This document shows positions 17,928-27,357 of a stretch of 64,000 bases of DNA, in pieces; position 1 is the first letter of the stretch; each line of letters opens with the position of its first letter. The position numbers and the translations under genes were made by a program. Source of the DNA: Pandoraea captiosa (GTDB taxonomy: Bacteria; Pseudomonadota; Gammaproteobacteria; Burkholderiales; Burkholderiaceae); contig NZ_CABPSQ010000008.1 of NCBI RefSeq assembly GCF_902459775.1, forward strand, positions 1 through 64,000. The letters run 5' to 3'. The notes under the pieces are model-generated. The model saw only the letters and a program-made list of their open reading frames with translations. It was not told the origin of the DNA and made no database searches.

Positions 17928-18911
17928 ATGCATTCGACTTGTATTGCGTCAGGCTATCCGGGGTTCGTGGCGGTCAACCGTCGCGAGCTTGACGCACATG
18001 CTCCACTCTCCTGGCCATTATTCGACGCCGACGGTACACCGTTGTTGGCGGCGGGCGAGCGATTGCCGTCCGAGGCGGATCTCGATTGGCTATTCACGAT
18101 GTTTGCGCCGCATCGCCCGCTTCCCGACGCAGCGACGACGGGCGAGGCTGCCGGTCGCACCGAAGCGGCAAATTCTGCGTCGGCCCTCGGCACGGGGTCA
18201 TCCACGGTATATCTGCAAGGTTTGCCGGTTCCGCTGCCGATCGGTGCATGGCTTCAGGTGCGTGTCGCCCCGGACGCCGAGACGGCTCGCGTGCGAGCCC
18301 GACTGATCGGCCGGGCGCCCAACGGCATGCTGATCCTCACACCGCCCTCGGCGGGCGAGGCACGGTTGCCGCTGGTGGCAGGCGATCGGCTGGCACTCTG
18401 GACGTTTCCCGGTGACAACCTCTACGAGTTCACTTGTGAGGTGCACAGCGTGCATCACGGTCCGTTCGACTACGTGGTGGTATCGCGTCCGTCGCAGGTG
18501 CGCGAAACACCCGTGCGCCGTACGCCGCGCGTCGATACGCGGCTCGTGGCGAGGTTGTCGGCAATCGACGAGACGTCGCGCGCGTCGTTCCGACGCCTGT
18601 TGGCCGATCCGCAGGACACGCCGGAATGGCTCGTGCTGGTGCGTGACATCAGTGCCGACGGGGCCGGCATTGTCGCGAAGGCGCCATTGCCGCAGGGATG
18701 CACTCACGTCGCGTTGCAGTTCCGCGTGCCGATCGGCGCGGACATTGTGCCGATTCTGGGAATGGCGGCGGTGCGGGGCGTTGAGGGACCGCGTGCGGAC
18801 GGCACCTGGGCCTACGGCCTCGAATTCATGCAGATGGACACCCGTAACAAGGCGGCGATTCGCTGTTTCGTGTATGAATCGCGACTCACCGATCCGCGCG
18901 CGGGTCACTGA
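17928..18911 (+). CDS. PilZ-domain c-di-GMP receptor, YcgR-like
   Basis: A 327-residue cytoplasmic protein. The N-terminus (FVAVNRRELDAHAPLSWPLFDADGTPLL, about 13-40) is a module often found before PilZ in Burkholderiales. A YcgR-N-like beta domain covers about 92-188. The PilZ domain follows with the c-di-GMP-binding motif RRTPR (197-201) and DISADGAG (240-247). Such proteins brake flagellar motors or alter adhesion when c-di-GMP is high; there is no flagellar gene nearby to decide. The start could be 17928 (AGGGCATC before it) or the in-frame ATG at 17808. A strong terminator follows. Confidence 0.85.
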   Translation: MHSTCIASGYPGFVAVNRRELDAHAPLSWPLFDADGTPLLAAGERLPSEADLDWLFTMFAPHRPLPDAATTGEAAGRTEAANSASALGTGSSTVYLQGLPVPLPIGAWLQVRVAPDAETARVRARLIGRAPNGMLILTPPSAGEARLPLVAGDRLALWTFPGDNLYEFTCEVHSVHHGPFDYVVVSRPSQVRETPVRRTPRVDTRLVARLSAIDETSRASFRRLLADPQDTPEWLVLVRDISADGAGIVAKAPLPQGCTHVALQFRVPIGADIVPILGMAAVRGVEGPRADGTWAYGLEFMQMDTRNKAAIRCFVYESRLTDPRAGH

Positions 18912-18936
18912 CCGGGCCGCGTCAGGCGGTCAACGG

Positions 18937-18964
18937 AAAACGGCACCCGGAGGTGCCGTTTTTT
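18937..18964 (+). terminator. bidirectional intrinsic terminator
   Basis: AACGGCACC and GGTGCCGTT form a 9-bp stem with a 4-nt loop, ending in six T on the plus strand and preceded by AAAA for the minus strand. It separates the convergent PilZ and exonuclease genes. Confidence 0.85.
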
Positions 18965-19015
18965 CATCGTCTGCGAACCACCGGGAAACGCCGGTCCTGC
19001 ATTGGGTGAGAGCGA

Positions 19016-19795
19016 TCAGTCCTTGAACGTCGCCACGACCGGCGTGTGATCCGACGGTTGTTCCCACGTGCGGGGCACACGATCGATTTCACAGCCGGTG
19101 CAGCGCTCGGCGAGCGCAGCGGACGCCAGGATATGGTCGATACGCAGCCCGGCATTCCGACGGAAGGCGCCCATCCGGTAGTCCCACCAACTGAACGTTT
19201 TCTCGGGTTGCTCGAACATGCGGAATGTGTCGCGCAAACCGAGTCCTTGCAGTCGCGCGAACGCCTGGCGCTCCTGCGGGGACACCAGATTGCAGCCTTC
19301 CCACTTCGCCGGATCGTGTACGTCCCGGTCTTCCGGAGCGATGTTGTAATCGCCGAGCAGGGCAAGTTGCGGATGGTGCTGCAACTCGTCTGAGAGCCAA
19401 TGGGTGAGGGCGTCCAGCCAGTTGAGCTTGTAGACGAACTTGTCCGATTCCAGCGACTGCCCGTTCGGGAAATAGCCACACACCACGCGCACGCCACCGA
19501 TGGTTGCCGTGATGAGGCGCTGCTGCTCGTCCGGGAAGTTCGGCAGGTTCTTTACGACGTCGGTCGCTTCGCCCACTTTCGCGTGATTGACCAGTAGCGC
19601 AACACCGTTATAGGTCTTCTGACCGATGAAGTGCGACGTGTAGCCGAGCGCGGCGATCTCGGTGACCGGAAAATTCTCGTCGGTAAGCTTCAGTTCCTGA
19701 AGGCAGAGCACGTCGACCGGATTGCTGCGCAGCCAGTCCTGCACGTGGCCGATACGAACCTTGAGCGAGTTGACGTTCCAGGTGGCAAGTTGCAT
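19016..19795 (-). CDS. xth: exodeoxyribonuclease III
   Basis: A 259-residue AP endonuclease/3'-exonuclease of the EEP fold used in base-excision repair. It begins MQLATWNVNSLKVR, has the metal-binding Glu in LCLQELKLTDENFP, then GDYNIAPEDRDVHDP, RIDHILAS and the terminal catalytic SDHTPVVA. Length matches E. coli XthA (268). AGGAAATT precedes the start. Confidence 0.95.
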   Translation of the reverse strand: MQLATWNVNSLKVRIGHVQDWLRSNPVDVLCLQELKLTDENFPVTEIAALGYTSHFIGQKTYNGVALLVNHAKVGEATDVVKNLPNFPDEQQRLITATIGGVRVVCGYFPNGQSLESDKFVYKLNWLDALTHWLSDELQHHPQLALLGDYNIAPEDRDVHDPAKWEGCNLVSPQERQAFARLQGLGLRDTFRMFEQPEKTFSWWDYRMGAFRRNAGLRIDHILASAALAERCTGCEIDRVPRTWEQPSDHTPVVATFKD

Positions 19796-19823
19796 GAATT
19801 TCCTTGAAGAATGAGCCTCAGGC

Positions 19824-20537
19824 TTACGCCTTGTCGGTGGGCAATTTCGGGACGCCGACGAAGTCTTCGAGTGAAAGCCCCTTTTCCCGGAGCAGCGCTT
19901 CGAGCACCGGTTGCAGGCGGCCGAGGCTCTCCTGAACCGCTTCGCGCACCGTGTCGACCACCACCTGAGTGCTGCGCTCGATCTCGATGTTCACGCGCGA
20001 GCCGGCCACCTTGTCCTCGAACGTCGTCATGCGGCGTGTTTCCGGAATCAGCCAGACTTCGAACCAGCCTTCCTGGCGGTTGACTTCCGAGACCGTCAGG
20101 CTCGCGCCATTGATGGCGATATAACCCTTTGCGAAGACGTATTTGCGGAACGCCTCCGGGATGGCGATGCGCAACACGCGATTGGTATCGGAGGTGCGAA
20201 CGCTGACGATTTCCGTGGAGAAATCGATGTGTCCCGACAGCGGATGGCCGCCGATCTCCGCGCCGTCCTTGGCCGCACGTTCAACATTGACCTGCGCGCC
20301 GACGCCGAAGCTGCCGAGCGTAGTCACATTCAGACTCTGGAGGATGACGTCGAACGACGCGGCGCTCGGCGAGAGCAGTTGCGTGACCGTCAGGCAGCAG
20401 CCGTCGACAGCGACGCTGGCGCCGAGCGTGAGGTCTTCGCAAAAGCCTTCGGGGAACGCCAGTTCGAGCGTGCACATGCCGTCGCGGTCTTCGATGGACG
20501 ACAGCGTGGCCGTGCCTTGAACAATTCCGGTGAACAT
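19824..20537 (-). CDS. ribE: riboflavin synthase alpha subunit
   Basis: A 237-residue enzyme that dismutates two 6,7-dimethyl-8-ribityllumazines to riboflavin. Two similar beta-barrel halves are visible: the first begins MFTGIVQGTATL and has DGCCLTVTQL, the second has GGHPLSGHID, INGASLTVSEV and SRVNIEIERSTQ. It resembles E. coli RibE more than the short forms. The tail after residue 205 is about 25 residues longer than in E. coli. It lies 28 bp upstream of the exonuclease gene on the same strand, so the two may be co-transcribed. No FMN riboswitch is apparent upstream. Confidence 0.93.
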   Translation of the reverse strand: MFTGIVQGTATLSSIEDRDGMCTLELAFPEGFCEDLTLGASVAVDGCCLTVTQLLSPSAASFDVILQSLNVTTLGSFGVGAQVNVERAAKDGAEIGGHPLSGHIDFSTEIVSVRTSDTNRVLRIAIPEAFRKYVFAKGYIAINGASLTVSEVNRQEGWFEVWLIPETRRMTTFEDKVAGSRVNIEIERSTQVVVDTVREAVQESLGRLQPVLEALLREKGLSLEDFVGVPKLPTDKA

Positions 20538-20661
20538 CGTGAGGTCGGTATTAAGAGTCGTGGGTTGTTATGCCGCAGTATTCTACTGCGTAGCGACGGT
20601 ATGCCGCTCGTTGCGCGTCGTGCTACGATGCCGCCTTTTCACGGGATCTCGACGGATCGCT

Positions 20662-20916
20662 ATGGGTTTCGAAGGCTGCCTGCTGGCGGATGACTTTTAT
20701 TACTGGGCGGAGACATCGCCCGCGCCGCAGGGGCAGTTTCACGGAGTGGTGCATTTTACGGGATGGCGCGACGTAGACGATGTCATCGAGTCGCTGGACC
20801 CGCCGCTGACCCACACGACGGCCGAGGCCTACCGCTGGGCCAGCGATGCGCTTGAAGCCGCGCATGCACTGGCAAAGACGCTGGTCGCCGAGGGTCAGCT
20901 CGGCATCGACCCGTGA
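20662..20916 (+). CDS. small hypothetical protein
   Basis: An 84-residue acidic protein starting MGFEGCLLADDFYYWAE, rich in aromatic residues, then a predicted helix (AEAYRWASDALEAAHALAKTLV). I recognise no family. The in-frame ATG at 20530 would add an Arg/Val-rich leader overlapping the ribE promoter region and is less likely. It is divergent from ribE. Confidence 0.45.
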   Translation: MGFEGCLLADDFYYWAETSPAPQGQFHGVVHFTGWRDVDDVIESLDPPLTHTTAEAYRWASDALEAAHALAKTLVAEGQLGIDP

Positions 20917-21082
20917 GCCACGACCCATGCGCGGTTTCAGCGGATTTGCCCGATTCGGCGAGTTCGGCAGGGTTGGCAGGGCTGGAACGGTTGGCAATGT
21001 CGCGCTGCATTTGCGCCGTACCCCGGCGATATCAACTGGCTATTCAACGTACTTACGCTTCACAAGCATCACGGACAGCACC

Positions 21083-21310
21083 ATGACTCAGACTAAATTT
21101 GAACTTCAGAAGCGTCGCGGGCTGAAGATCGACGCCGGTGTGCGTCGTGGCCCGCCCACAGGCAAGACAGTGGGCGCGCAAGGCAAGCGAGGCGCGGGCG
21201 GCAGCAAGCTGCTTGGCGCGTTGCTCGGAACCCCGTCGGAGGCGACAACGGGTGCCGACGTCGATACCGGGGCTGACCGGGATGCGGCGCAGGGAACGTC
21301 CAAAGCGTGA
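21083..21310 (+). CDS. small basic hypothetical protein
   Basis: A 75-residue protein: MTQTKFELQKRRGLKIDAG, then a Gly/Lys/Arg-rich middle (KTVGAQGKRGAGGSK) and an acidic, Thr/Ala-rich tail. It is probably disordered. The start was chosen by sequence character, since upstream in-frame codons read as low-complexity Arg/Gly. No ribosome-binding site stands out and no family is recognised. Confidence 0.4.
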   Translation: MTQTKFELQKRRGLKIDAGVRRGPPTGKTVGAQGKRGAGGSKLLGALLGTPSEATTGADVDTGADRDAAQGTSKA

Positions 21311-21488
21311 GCGCGACGCGGAGAAATCTGCCGGAAAATTTGCGGGGATGAGGGGCTGACGTCCCGCGCGATGTCGTTCATTCCCGCATCCCCGCATCCC
21401 CGCATCCCTGCCGCCATTCGCCCGATGGCGATATCGGGCGCGATGCCGACAGCACGCCGGCTGCAATATCGCGGCGCCCGGACCGGGC

Positions 21489-22571
21489 TCAAGGCACGAT
21501 CGCCAGGAACAGGAACGCGGCGAACAGTACCAGGTGAACCGCACCTTGCAAGACGGTTGTGCGTCCAGTGCCGAGCGTAATGACGCCAACAAGCAGCGTG
21601 ACTGCGAGCAACACCGTCTCCTTGGGCGCCAGACCGAGCTCGATCTGCTGATCGAGAACCAGAGACACGGCCGCCACCGTCGGAATTGTCAGGCCGATGG
21701 ACGCGAGCGCCGAACCGAGCGCCAGATTCAGACTTGTCTGAAGCTTGTTGGCCCGCGCCGCACGCAGCGCTGCCAGCCCCTCCGGCAACAGCACCAACGC
21801 GGCAATCACGATACCGACGACAGCCTTGGGCGCACCGGCGACCGCCACAGCCTGCTCGACCGCCGGCGAGAGCTTCTTCGCCAATCCCACCACGGCCACC
21901 AGCGCCACCACCAGCAATCCGAGACTCAGCACCGCCGTACGACGCGACGGCGGCGGCACGTGAACCTCTTCGCTCGGGGCCTTGGCGAGGAAATAGTCGC
22001 GATGGCTGATCGTCTGAACGAACACGAACACCAGATAAAGCACGAGTGAAATCATGCCCTCGAACGCCAGCTGCGAGGCCGTGAGGCCCGGGCCAAGCAC
22101 CGAGCTCGTGTAATTCGGCAGCACTAGTGTGAGCACCGACAGCGCGCACAGGACGGCGAGCGCCGCACTCGCTCCCTCGACATGAAAGCCTTGCGTGTGA
22201 TGCCGCACGCCGCCGAAAAGAAGACACAGACCGACGATCCCCGTCGACACGATCATGATGGCCGCGAACACCGTGTCGCGCGCCAGTCCCGCCTTGTCGG
22301 GGCCGCCGGAGAGCATCACCGAGACGATGAGCGCCACTTCAATGATCGTCACGGCCACGGCGAGCACCAGCGTACCGAACGGCTCGCCGACCTTGTGGGC
22401 AACCGTTTCTGCGTGATGCACGGCGGAGAACACGGCGCCCGCAAGCGCGGCAGCGCACAGCGTCAGCGCTGCGGCGTTCGGCAAGAAACCGGCAACTCCG
22501 AGGGCGACGAGGGCCAGGATCGGCATGTACATGGTCCAGTGGCCCAGCTTGGCGGTCTTTGAGGAGGACAT
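21489..22571 (-). CDS. chaA: ChaA-type calcium/sodium:proton antiporter
   Basis: A 360-residue inner-membrane protein with about ten helices. The first CaCA-type repeat is HKVGEPFGTLVLAVAVTIIEVALIV (acidic residues in the helix pair), the second is PEGLAALRAARANKLQTSLNLALGSALASIGLTIP. This symmetrical pair is the hallmark of the cation antiporter superfamily, and the spacing fits ChaA, which exports Ca2+/Na+/K+ at high pH. The start at MSSSKTAKLGHW has GGAG nine bases upstream; the longer frame to 22787 is not supported. Confidence 0.9.
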   Translation of the reverse strand: MSSSKTAKLGHWTMYMPILALVALGVAGFLPNAAALTLCAAALAGAVFSAVHHAETVAHKVGEPFGTLVLAVAVTIIEVALIVSVMLSGGPDKAGLARDTVFAAIMIVSTGIVGLCLLFGGVRHHTQGFHVEGASAALAVLCALSVLTLVLPNYTSSVLGPGLTASQLAFEGMISLVLYLVFVFVQTISHRDYFLAKAPSEEVHVPPPSRRTAVLSLGLLVVALVAVVGLAKKLSPAVEQAVAVAGAPKAVVGIVIAALVLLPEGLAALRAARANKLQTSLNLALGSALASIGLTIPTVAAVSLVLDQQIELGLAPKETVLLAVTLLVGVITLGTGRTTVLQGAVHLVLFAAFLFLAIVP

Positions 22572-22892
22572 CGTCGGAGACTCCAGATTGTCGGGAAAGG
22601 GGACGGCGGGGTGCTGCGGATCAGGCAACGGTGGGGAAACATTGCCCCGATGAGAACCTCGGGACGACGAGTCATGGTCGCAGAAAAGTGACACCCCGAC
22701 AACAGAAAGGCGGTGACTCGCCACGAGCGCTATCGCGTGTCGCAAGTCCGCCGAAAAGCGCATGGACAAACGATCTTGCGTGACCACGCTTTTGACTCCG
22801 AGTCTGATTTCTCGGAGAAATTCCGCTGGGTGAGCGAGGAGTGGCGAAAAGCGAAAGCCAGTTGCGCCGTCATGCGGTAAGCGTTTCTTGCG
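22572..22892. other. intergenic region between divergent chaA and regulator
   Basis: About 320 bp with no credible gene between two divergent transcription units. It must hold the chaA promoter, but I cannot point to one with confidence. The regulator's own promoter and operator are listed separately at its right edge. Confidence 0.5.
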
Positions 22893-22941
22893 TTGACATC
22901 CGATGCGTCAAAGGCGTATTGTCCGTTCATTGGTCTTACCA
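22893..22941 (+). promoter_or_regulatory. promoter and FadR/GntR-type operator
   Basis: TTGACA at 22893-22898, 18 bp, then TATTGT at 22917-22922 form a plausible sigma-70 promoter. Right behind the expected start point lies the dyad TGGTCTTACCA (22931-22941), which fits the TGGT-N3-ACCA operators known for FCD-type GntR regulators such as PdhR. Its position over the transcription start suggests autorepression by the gene at 22954. Confidence 0.6.
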
Positions 22942-22953
22942 CTGAATTGACTT

Positions 22954-23703
22954 ATGTCTTTCGACCCCATCGTGCAGGTTTCCGTCTCGGAGCAGGTGGC
23001 GCAGCGTCTGCTCACGATGATCCGTACCGGACTGCTCAAACCCGGCGAGCAACTGCCGCCCGAGCGCGACCTGGCGAGCATGCTCGGTGTCGGGCGTCCG
23101 GCCGTTCGCGAGGCGATCCGCGGGTTGGCGCTGCTAGGGCTGTTGCGTATCCGGCAGGGCGAGGGAACGTTCGTCGGGTCACTCGAGATGCGAGAGCTCC
23201 TCGAACCGCTGGAGATGGTCATCGAATTGAATGCGGGCACGCTTGAAGCGTTGTTCGACGCGCGTCTGGTGATCGAGCCCGGGGTGGCGGCGCTGGCGGC
23301 GACCCATATCGGCGACGCAGACATTGCACGACTGCGCGCGCTCGCGCATGACGAGCAAAGCCTGCTGAATGACCCTGAGAAGTTCTCGGCAGCCGATATG
23401 GCATTTCACGAAACCATTATCGATGCATGCGAGAACCCGTTTTTGCAGAGCATCGCGAACAGCCTGTATCTGCTGGGCAAGAAGAGCCGTCGCGTCACCT
23501 CGCAAGTCGACGGTGTGCTCGAGCGCAGCCTTCAGGACCACCGTCTGATTCTCGACGCGCTGTCGGCGCGTGACCCGGCGCGCGCCGCACAGGCGATGCG
23601 TGAGCATCTGTGCCGCGTGCGCGATGCCTATGCGGTGTCGGCAGCGGCTTCGGCGAGCGGCGCCCCGGTAGCGACATCGGCCCAATCGACGTCATTGGCC
23701 TGA
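22954..23703 (+). CDS. FadR/GntR-family regulator with FCD domain
   Basis: A 249-residue regulator. The winged helix-turn-helix (about 8-75) has the family block LLKPGEQLPPERDLASMLGVGRPAVREAIRGL. The FCD ligand domain (about 95-220) has the metal-site pattern DARLVIEPGVAALAA, DMAFHETIIDA and a late DHRLILDAL. FCD proteins sense small organic acids. It heads the SDR-FAH-SDR cluster and probably represses it; the effector is likely an intermediate of that pathway. A candidate operator overlaps its own promoter. Confidence 0.9.
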   Translation: MSFDPIVQVSVSEQVAQRLLTMIRTGLLKPGEQLPPERDLASMLGVGRPAVREAIRGLALLGLLRIRQGEGTFVGSLEMRELLEPLEMVIELNAGTLEALFDARLVIEPGVAALAATHIGDADIARLRALAHDEQSLLNDPEKFSAADMAFHETIIDACENPFLQSIANSLYLLGKKSRRVTSQVDGVLERSLQDHRLILDALSARDPARAAQAMREHLCRVRDAYAVSAAASASGAPVATSAQSTSLA

Positions 23704-23723
23704 TCGGACGCATCGGCCAATAG

Positions 23724-24590
<867 letters not shown>

Positions 24591-24609
24591 TTTCGCAAGG
24601 AGAATTGCT

Positions 24610-25470
24610 TTGAAACTGCTGCGTTATGGCCCCAAGGGTCAGGAAAAGCCGGGTCTGCTCGACGCGGATGGCAAGGTACGCGACCTCTCCACCGTACTCG
24701 CGGATATCACGCCGCAAACGCTGAGTCCGCAGGGACTGGCGGCGCTGCGCGCACTCGACGTGGATTCGCTGCCCGTGGTGAGCTCGCCGGGCCGTTTTGG
24801 CGTGCCCTTCTCGGGCCTGGGGAAGTTTCTGGCGGTCGGGCTGAACTATAGCGACCACGCCGCCGAGGCGGGTCTGCCCGTGCCGTCCGAGCCGGTGCTG
24901 TTCACCAAGTGGGACAACTGCCTTACCGGACCGAACGACCCGGTCGTGCTGCCGAAGGACGCCGTCAAAGGCGATTGGGAAGTCGAACTGGGCTTCGTGA
25001 TCGGTACCACGGCGCGTTACGTGCCGCTCGAGCGAGCCCTCGATTACGTCGCCGGTTACTGCGTGGTGAACGACGTATCGGAGCGCGAATACCAGATCGA
25101 ACGCGGTGGCACCTGGGACAAGGGCAAAGGTTTCGATACGTTCGGCCCGGTTGGCCCGTGGCTCGTGACGACGGACGAAATTCGCGATCCGCAGCAACTT
25201 GGCCTGTGGCTCGATGTGAACGGCGTGCGTCGTCAGACCGGAAATACGTCCACCATGATCTTCAGCGTGGCCTATCTGGTGCACTACCTGAGCCAGTTCA
25301 CGACGCTCAAGCCGGGCGATCTGGTGACGACGGGTACGCCACCGGGTGTCGGCCTCGGTCAGAAACCGCCGGTCTTTCTCAAGCCGGGCGACGTCATGCA
25401 TCTTGGGATCGATGGGCTGGGCGAGCAGACGCAGAAGGTCCATGGCTATGATGCAAGCCTGCTCGACTGA
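24610..25470 (+). CDS. fumarylacetoacetate-hydrolase-family enzyme
   Basis: A 286-residue FAH-fold hydrolase. The N-terminal domain (1-70) is followed by the catalytic fold with AVGLNYSDHAAE, TKWDNCLTGPNDPVVLP, the metal-binding Glu pair in DWEVELGFVIG, the metal-binding Asp in VVNDVSEREYQ, and TTGTPPGVGLGQ. This subgroup includes L-2,4-diketo-3-deoxyrhamnonate and -fuconate hydrolases, giving pyruvate plus an acid, which fits the two neighbouring SDRs. It starts at a TTG with a strong AAGGAG six bases upstream. 'Ureidoglycolate lyase' would be a common but weaker automated name. Confidence 0.88.
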   Translation: MKLLRYGPKGQEKPGLLDADGKVRDLSTVLADITPQTLSPQGLAALRALDVDSLPVVSSPGRFGVPFSGLGKFLAVGLNYSDHAAEAGLPVPSEPVLFTKWDNCLTGPNDPVVLPKDAVKGDWEVELGFVIGTTARYVPLERALDYVAGYCVVNDVSEREYQIERGGTWDKGKGFDTFGPVGPWLVTTDEIRDPQQLGLWLDVNGVRRQTGNTSTMIFSVAYLVHYLSQFTTLKPGDLVTTGTPPGVGLGQKPPVFLKPGDVMHLGIDGLGEQTQKVHGYDASLLD

Positions 25471-25622
25471 CGCGCCGCGCTGAGCGTTTGCCAGAATAGT
25501 TTCACATCGATCTTGTACGTTGGCGGTTGTATGGCGGTTGCGGCGGTGGCGCGGGTCGCCGCCGCTTTGCATTGGGCCGTGTGCACGGCGCCCGTCGGCG
25601 ACATCATTGGGAGCGACACATC

Positions 25623-26384
25623 ATGGAAGACCTGAAGGGTAAATACGTTTTGATTACGGGCGCGAGCACCGGCATTGGCGCTGCGGCAGCCAAGGCGTTC
25701 GCCGCACAGGGTGCGAACGTGGCGGTGCACTACAACCGCTCGGCAGACAAGGCGCAGGCGGTCGCCGATGCAGTGCGCGCCTATGGTGTAAATGCCATGA
25801 CCGTGGCGGCCGACGTGCAGGACACGGCCGCAATCGACACGGCCGTCGCCCATGTGCTCGACGGTTTCGGCCGCATCGATGTGCTCATCAACAACGCGGG
25901 CAGCCTCGTCGCCCGCACGCCTTTCACCGAAGTGACCGACGCCTATTTCGACGAGGTCCTTAACGTCAATGCACGCTCGGTCATGGCATTCTCGCGTGCC
26001 GTCGTGCCCGCAATGCGCAAGCAGGGCGGCGGCGCCATCGTCAATGTCACGTCGATCGCCGCGCGCCACGGCGGCGGCCCCGGTGCGCTGATTTATGCAG
26101 CGTCCAAGGGGTTCGTCAGCACGCTCACACGCGGCATGGCCAAGGAATTGATGCCGGATCGCATTCGTGTGAACGCCGTGTCTCCGGGTGTGATCATGAC
26201 GCCGTTCCACGAGCAGTTCAGCACGCAGGCGCAGATCGATGCGTTCCGTCAGAGTATTCCGATGGGGCGACTTGGCGAGCCGGACGAATGCTCGGGCGCC
26301 TTCCTGTATCTCGCCTCGGAAACGCTCGCCAGTTATGTGACGGGTCAGATCATCGAGGTCAACGGCGGGCAACTGATGGTGTAA
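25623..26384 (+). CDS. SDR oxidoreductase, second of the cluster
   Basis: A 253-residue classical SDR with TGASTGIGAAAAKAF, NNAGSLVARTPF, catalytic Ser in NVTSIAARHGG, YAASK, and PG following VNAVS. The start at MEDLKGKYV has GGGAG at good distance. It lies 152 bp behind the hydrolase, so it may have its own promoter. With the other genes it suggests sugar oxidation, perhaps as the first dehydrogenase of an L-fucose-like route, but the substrate cannot be assigned. Confidence 0.85.
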   Translation: MEDLKGKYVLITGASTGIGAAAAKAFAAQGANVAVHYNRSADKAQAVADAVRAYGVNAMTVAADVQDTAAIDTAVAHVLDGFGRIDVLINNAGSLVARTPFTEVTDAYFDEVLNVNARSVMAFSRAVVPAMRKQGGGAIVNVTSIAARHGGGPGALIYAASKGFVSTLTRGMAKELMPDRIRVNAVSPGVIMTPFHEQFSTQAQIDAFRQSIPMGRLGEPDECSGAFLYLASETLASYVTGQIIEVNGGQLMV

Positions 26385-26694
26385 CGCGCATCGCCGGCGT
26401 CGTGCTGCCGATGCCGGGCATCACGCGTCGCTCACCTGTCGTTCGCGCGTCGTTCGCCAGTCATGCACCCGTCGTGAGGCTGGCGAAGCAGTCGTCTCAC
26501 GCCTGGTCGGGCTTGGCATCGCGAGACATTTCCGGTGTGGCTTCGGAAAATTCCGAGGAGGTATCTCCTCGCGGCCCAATCTGGCGCACAGGGGGCCTTC
26601 ACGGGTTCGCTTCTTGCGCAATTGCTGGCACACTGGCTCCATTCGTCTGCATATGCCCGCCGCTGTGACGCGCGGGCTTCACCATGAGGGGCAA
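26385..26694. other. intergenic region with a palindromic hairpin
   Basis: About 310 bp without a credible gene. CGAGGAG-GTAT-CTCCTCG at 26554-26571 is a perfect 7-bp inverted repeat that could be an operator or weak terminator; no T-run follows. Nothing else stands out. Confidence 0.4.
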
Positions 26695-27357
26695 ATGGAA
26701 CGCTGTCCATGGAGCGAAGGCTTCGAGCAATACCGTCAGTACCACGATCAGGAGTGGGGTGTGCCGCTGCGCGATTCGCGCGAGTTGTTCGAGCTGTTGA
26801 TGCTCGAAGGCGCGCAGGCGGGGCTGTCGTGGTCCACGATTCTCAAGAAGCGCGATACCTATCGTCAGGCATTCGACAATTTCGATCCGGCGCGCATCGC
26901 GAAGTACGGTCCCGAGGACGAAGCCCGGTTGATGGCCGATCCCGGCATTGTTCGGAACCGCCTGAAAATCAACGGTGTTATCAAGGGCGCCCGCGCGTAC
27001 CTCGCGATGGAGGCAGCGGGCACCCGTTTCAGCGATTTTGTGTGGCAGTTCGTCGGCGGTGAGCCGTTGCAAAATCGCTGGACGTCGCTGAGCGAGGTTC
27101 CGGCAACGTCCGCCGTATCGGACGCCATGAGCAAGGCGCTCAAGAAGGCCGGGTTTACATTCGTGGGCTCGACGATCTGCTACTCGTTCATGCAGGCAGC
27201 CGGCATGGTGAACGACCACCTGGTCGCGTGCCCGCGGCACAAAGCCGTCAGGGCGCTCGCCGTCAATGAGGTGAAAAACGTCGCGATTGCGGCGCGCAAA
27301 CGCCGGGTAGGGGCGGCGTCGGCTACAATCGCGCCTGACGAATCAGGATCTGCCTAA
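26695..27357 (+). CDS. tag: DNA-3-methyladenine glycosylase I
   Basis: A 220-residue base-excision repair enzyme that removes 3-methyladenine. MERCPWSEGFEQYRQYHDQEWG supplies the zinc ligands Cys4 and His17; NDHLVACPRH supplies the His and Cys of the second half. LEGAQAGLSWSTILKKR and FVGSTICYSFMQAAGMVNDH are family hallmarks. The C-terminus is about 30 residues longer than in E. coli Tag (187). GAGGGG precedes the ATG. Its stop overlaps the rlmJ start by one base. Confidence 0.95.
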   Translation: MERCPWSEGFEQYRQYHDQEWGVPLRDSRELFELLMLEGAQAGLSWSTILKKRDTYRQAFDNFDPARIAKYGPEDEARLMADPGIVRNRLKINGVIKGARAYLAMEAAGTRFSDFVWQFVGGEPLQNRWTSLSEVPATSAVSDAMSKALKKAGFTFVGSTICYSFMQAAGMVNDHLVACPRHKAVRALAVNEVKNVAIAARKRRVGAASATIAPDESGSA

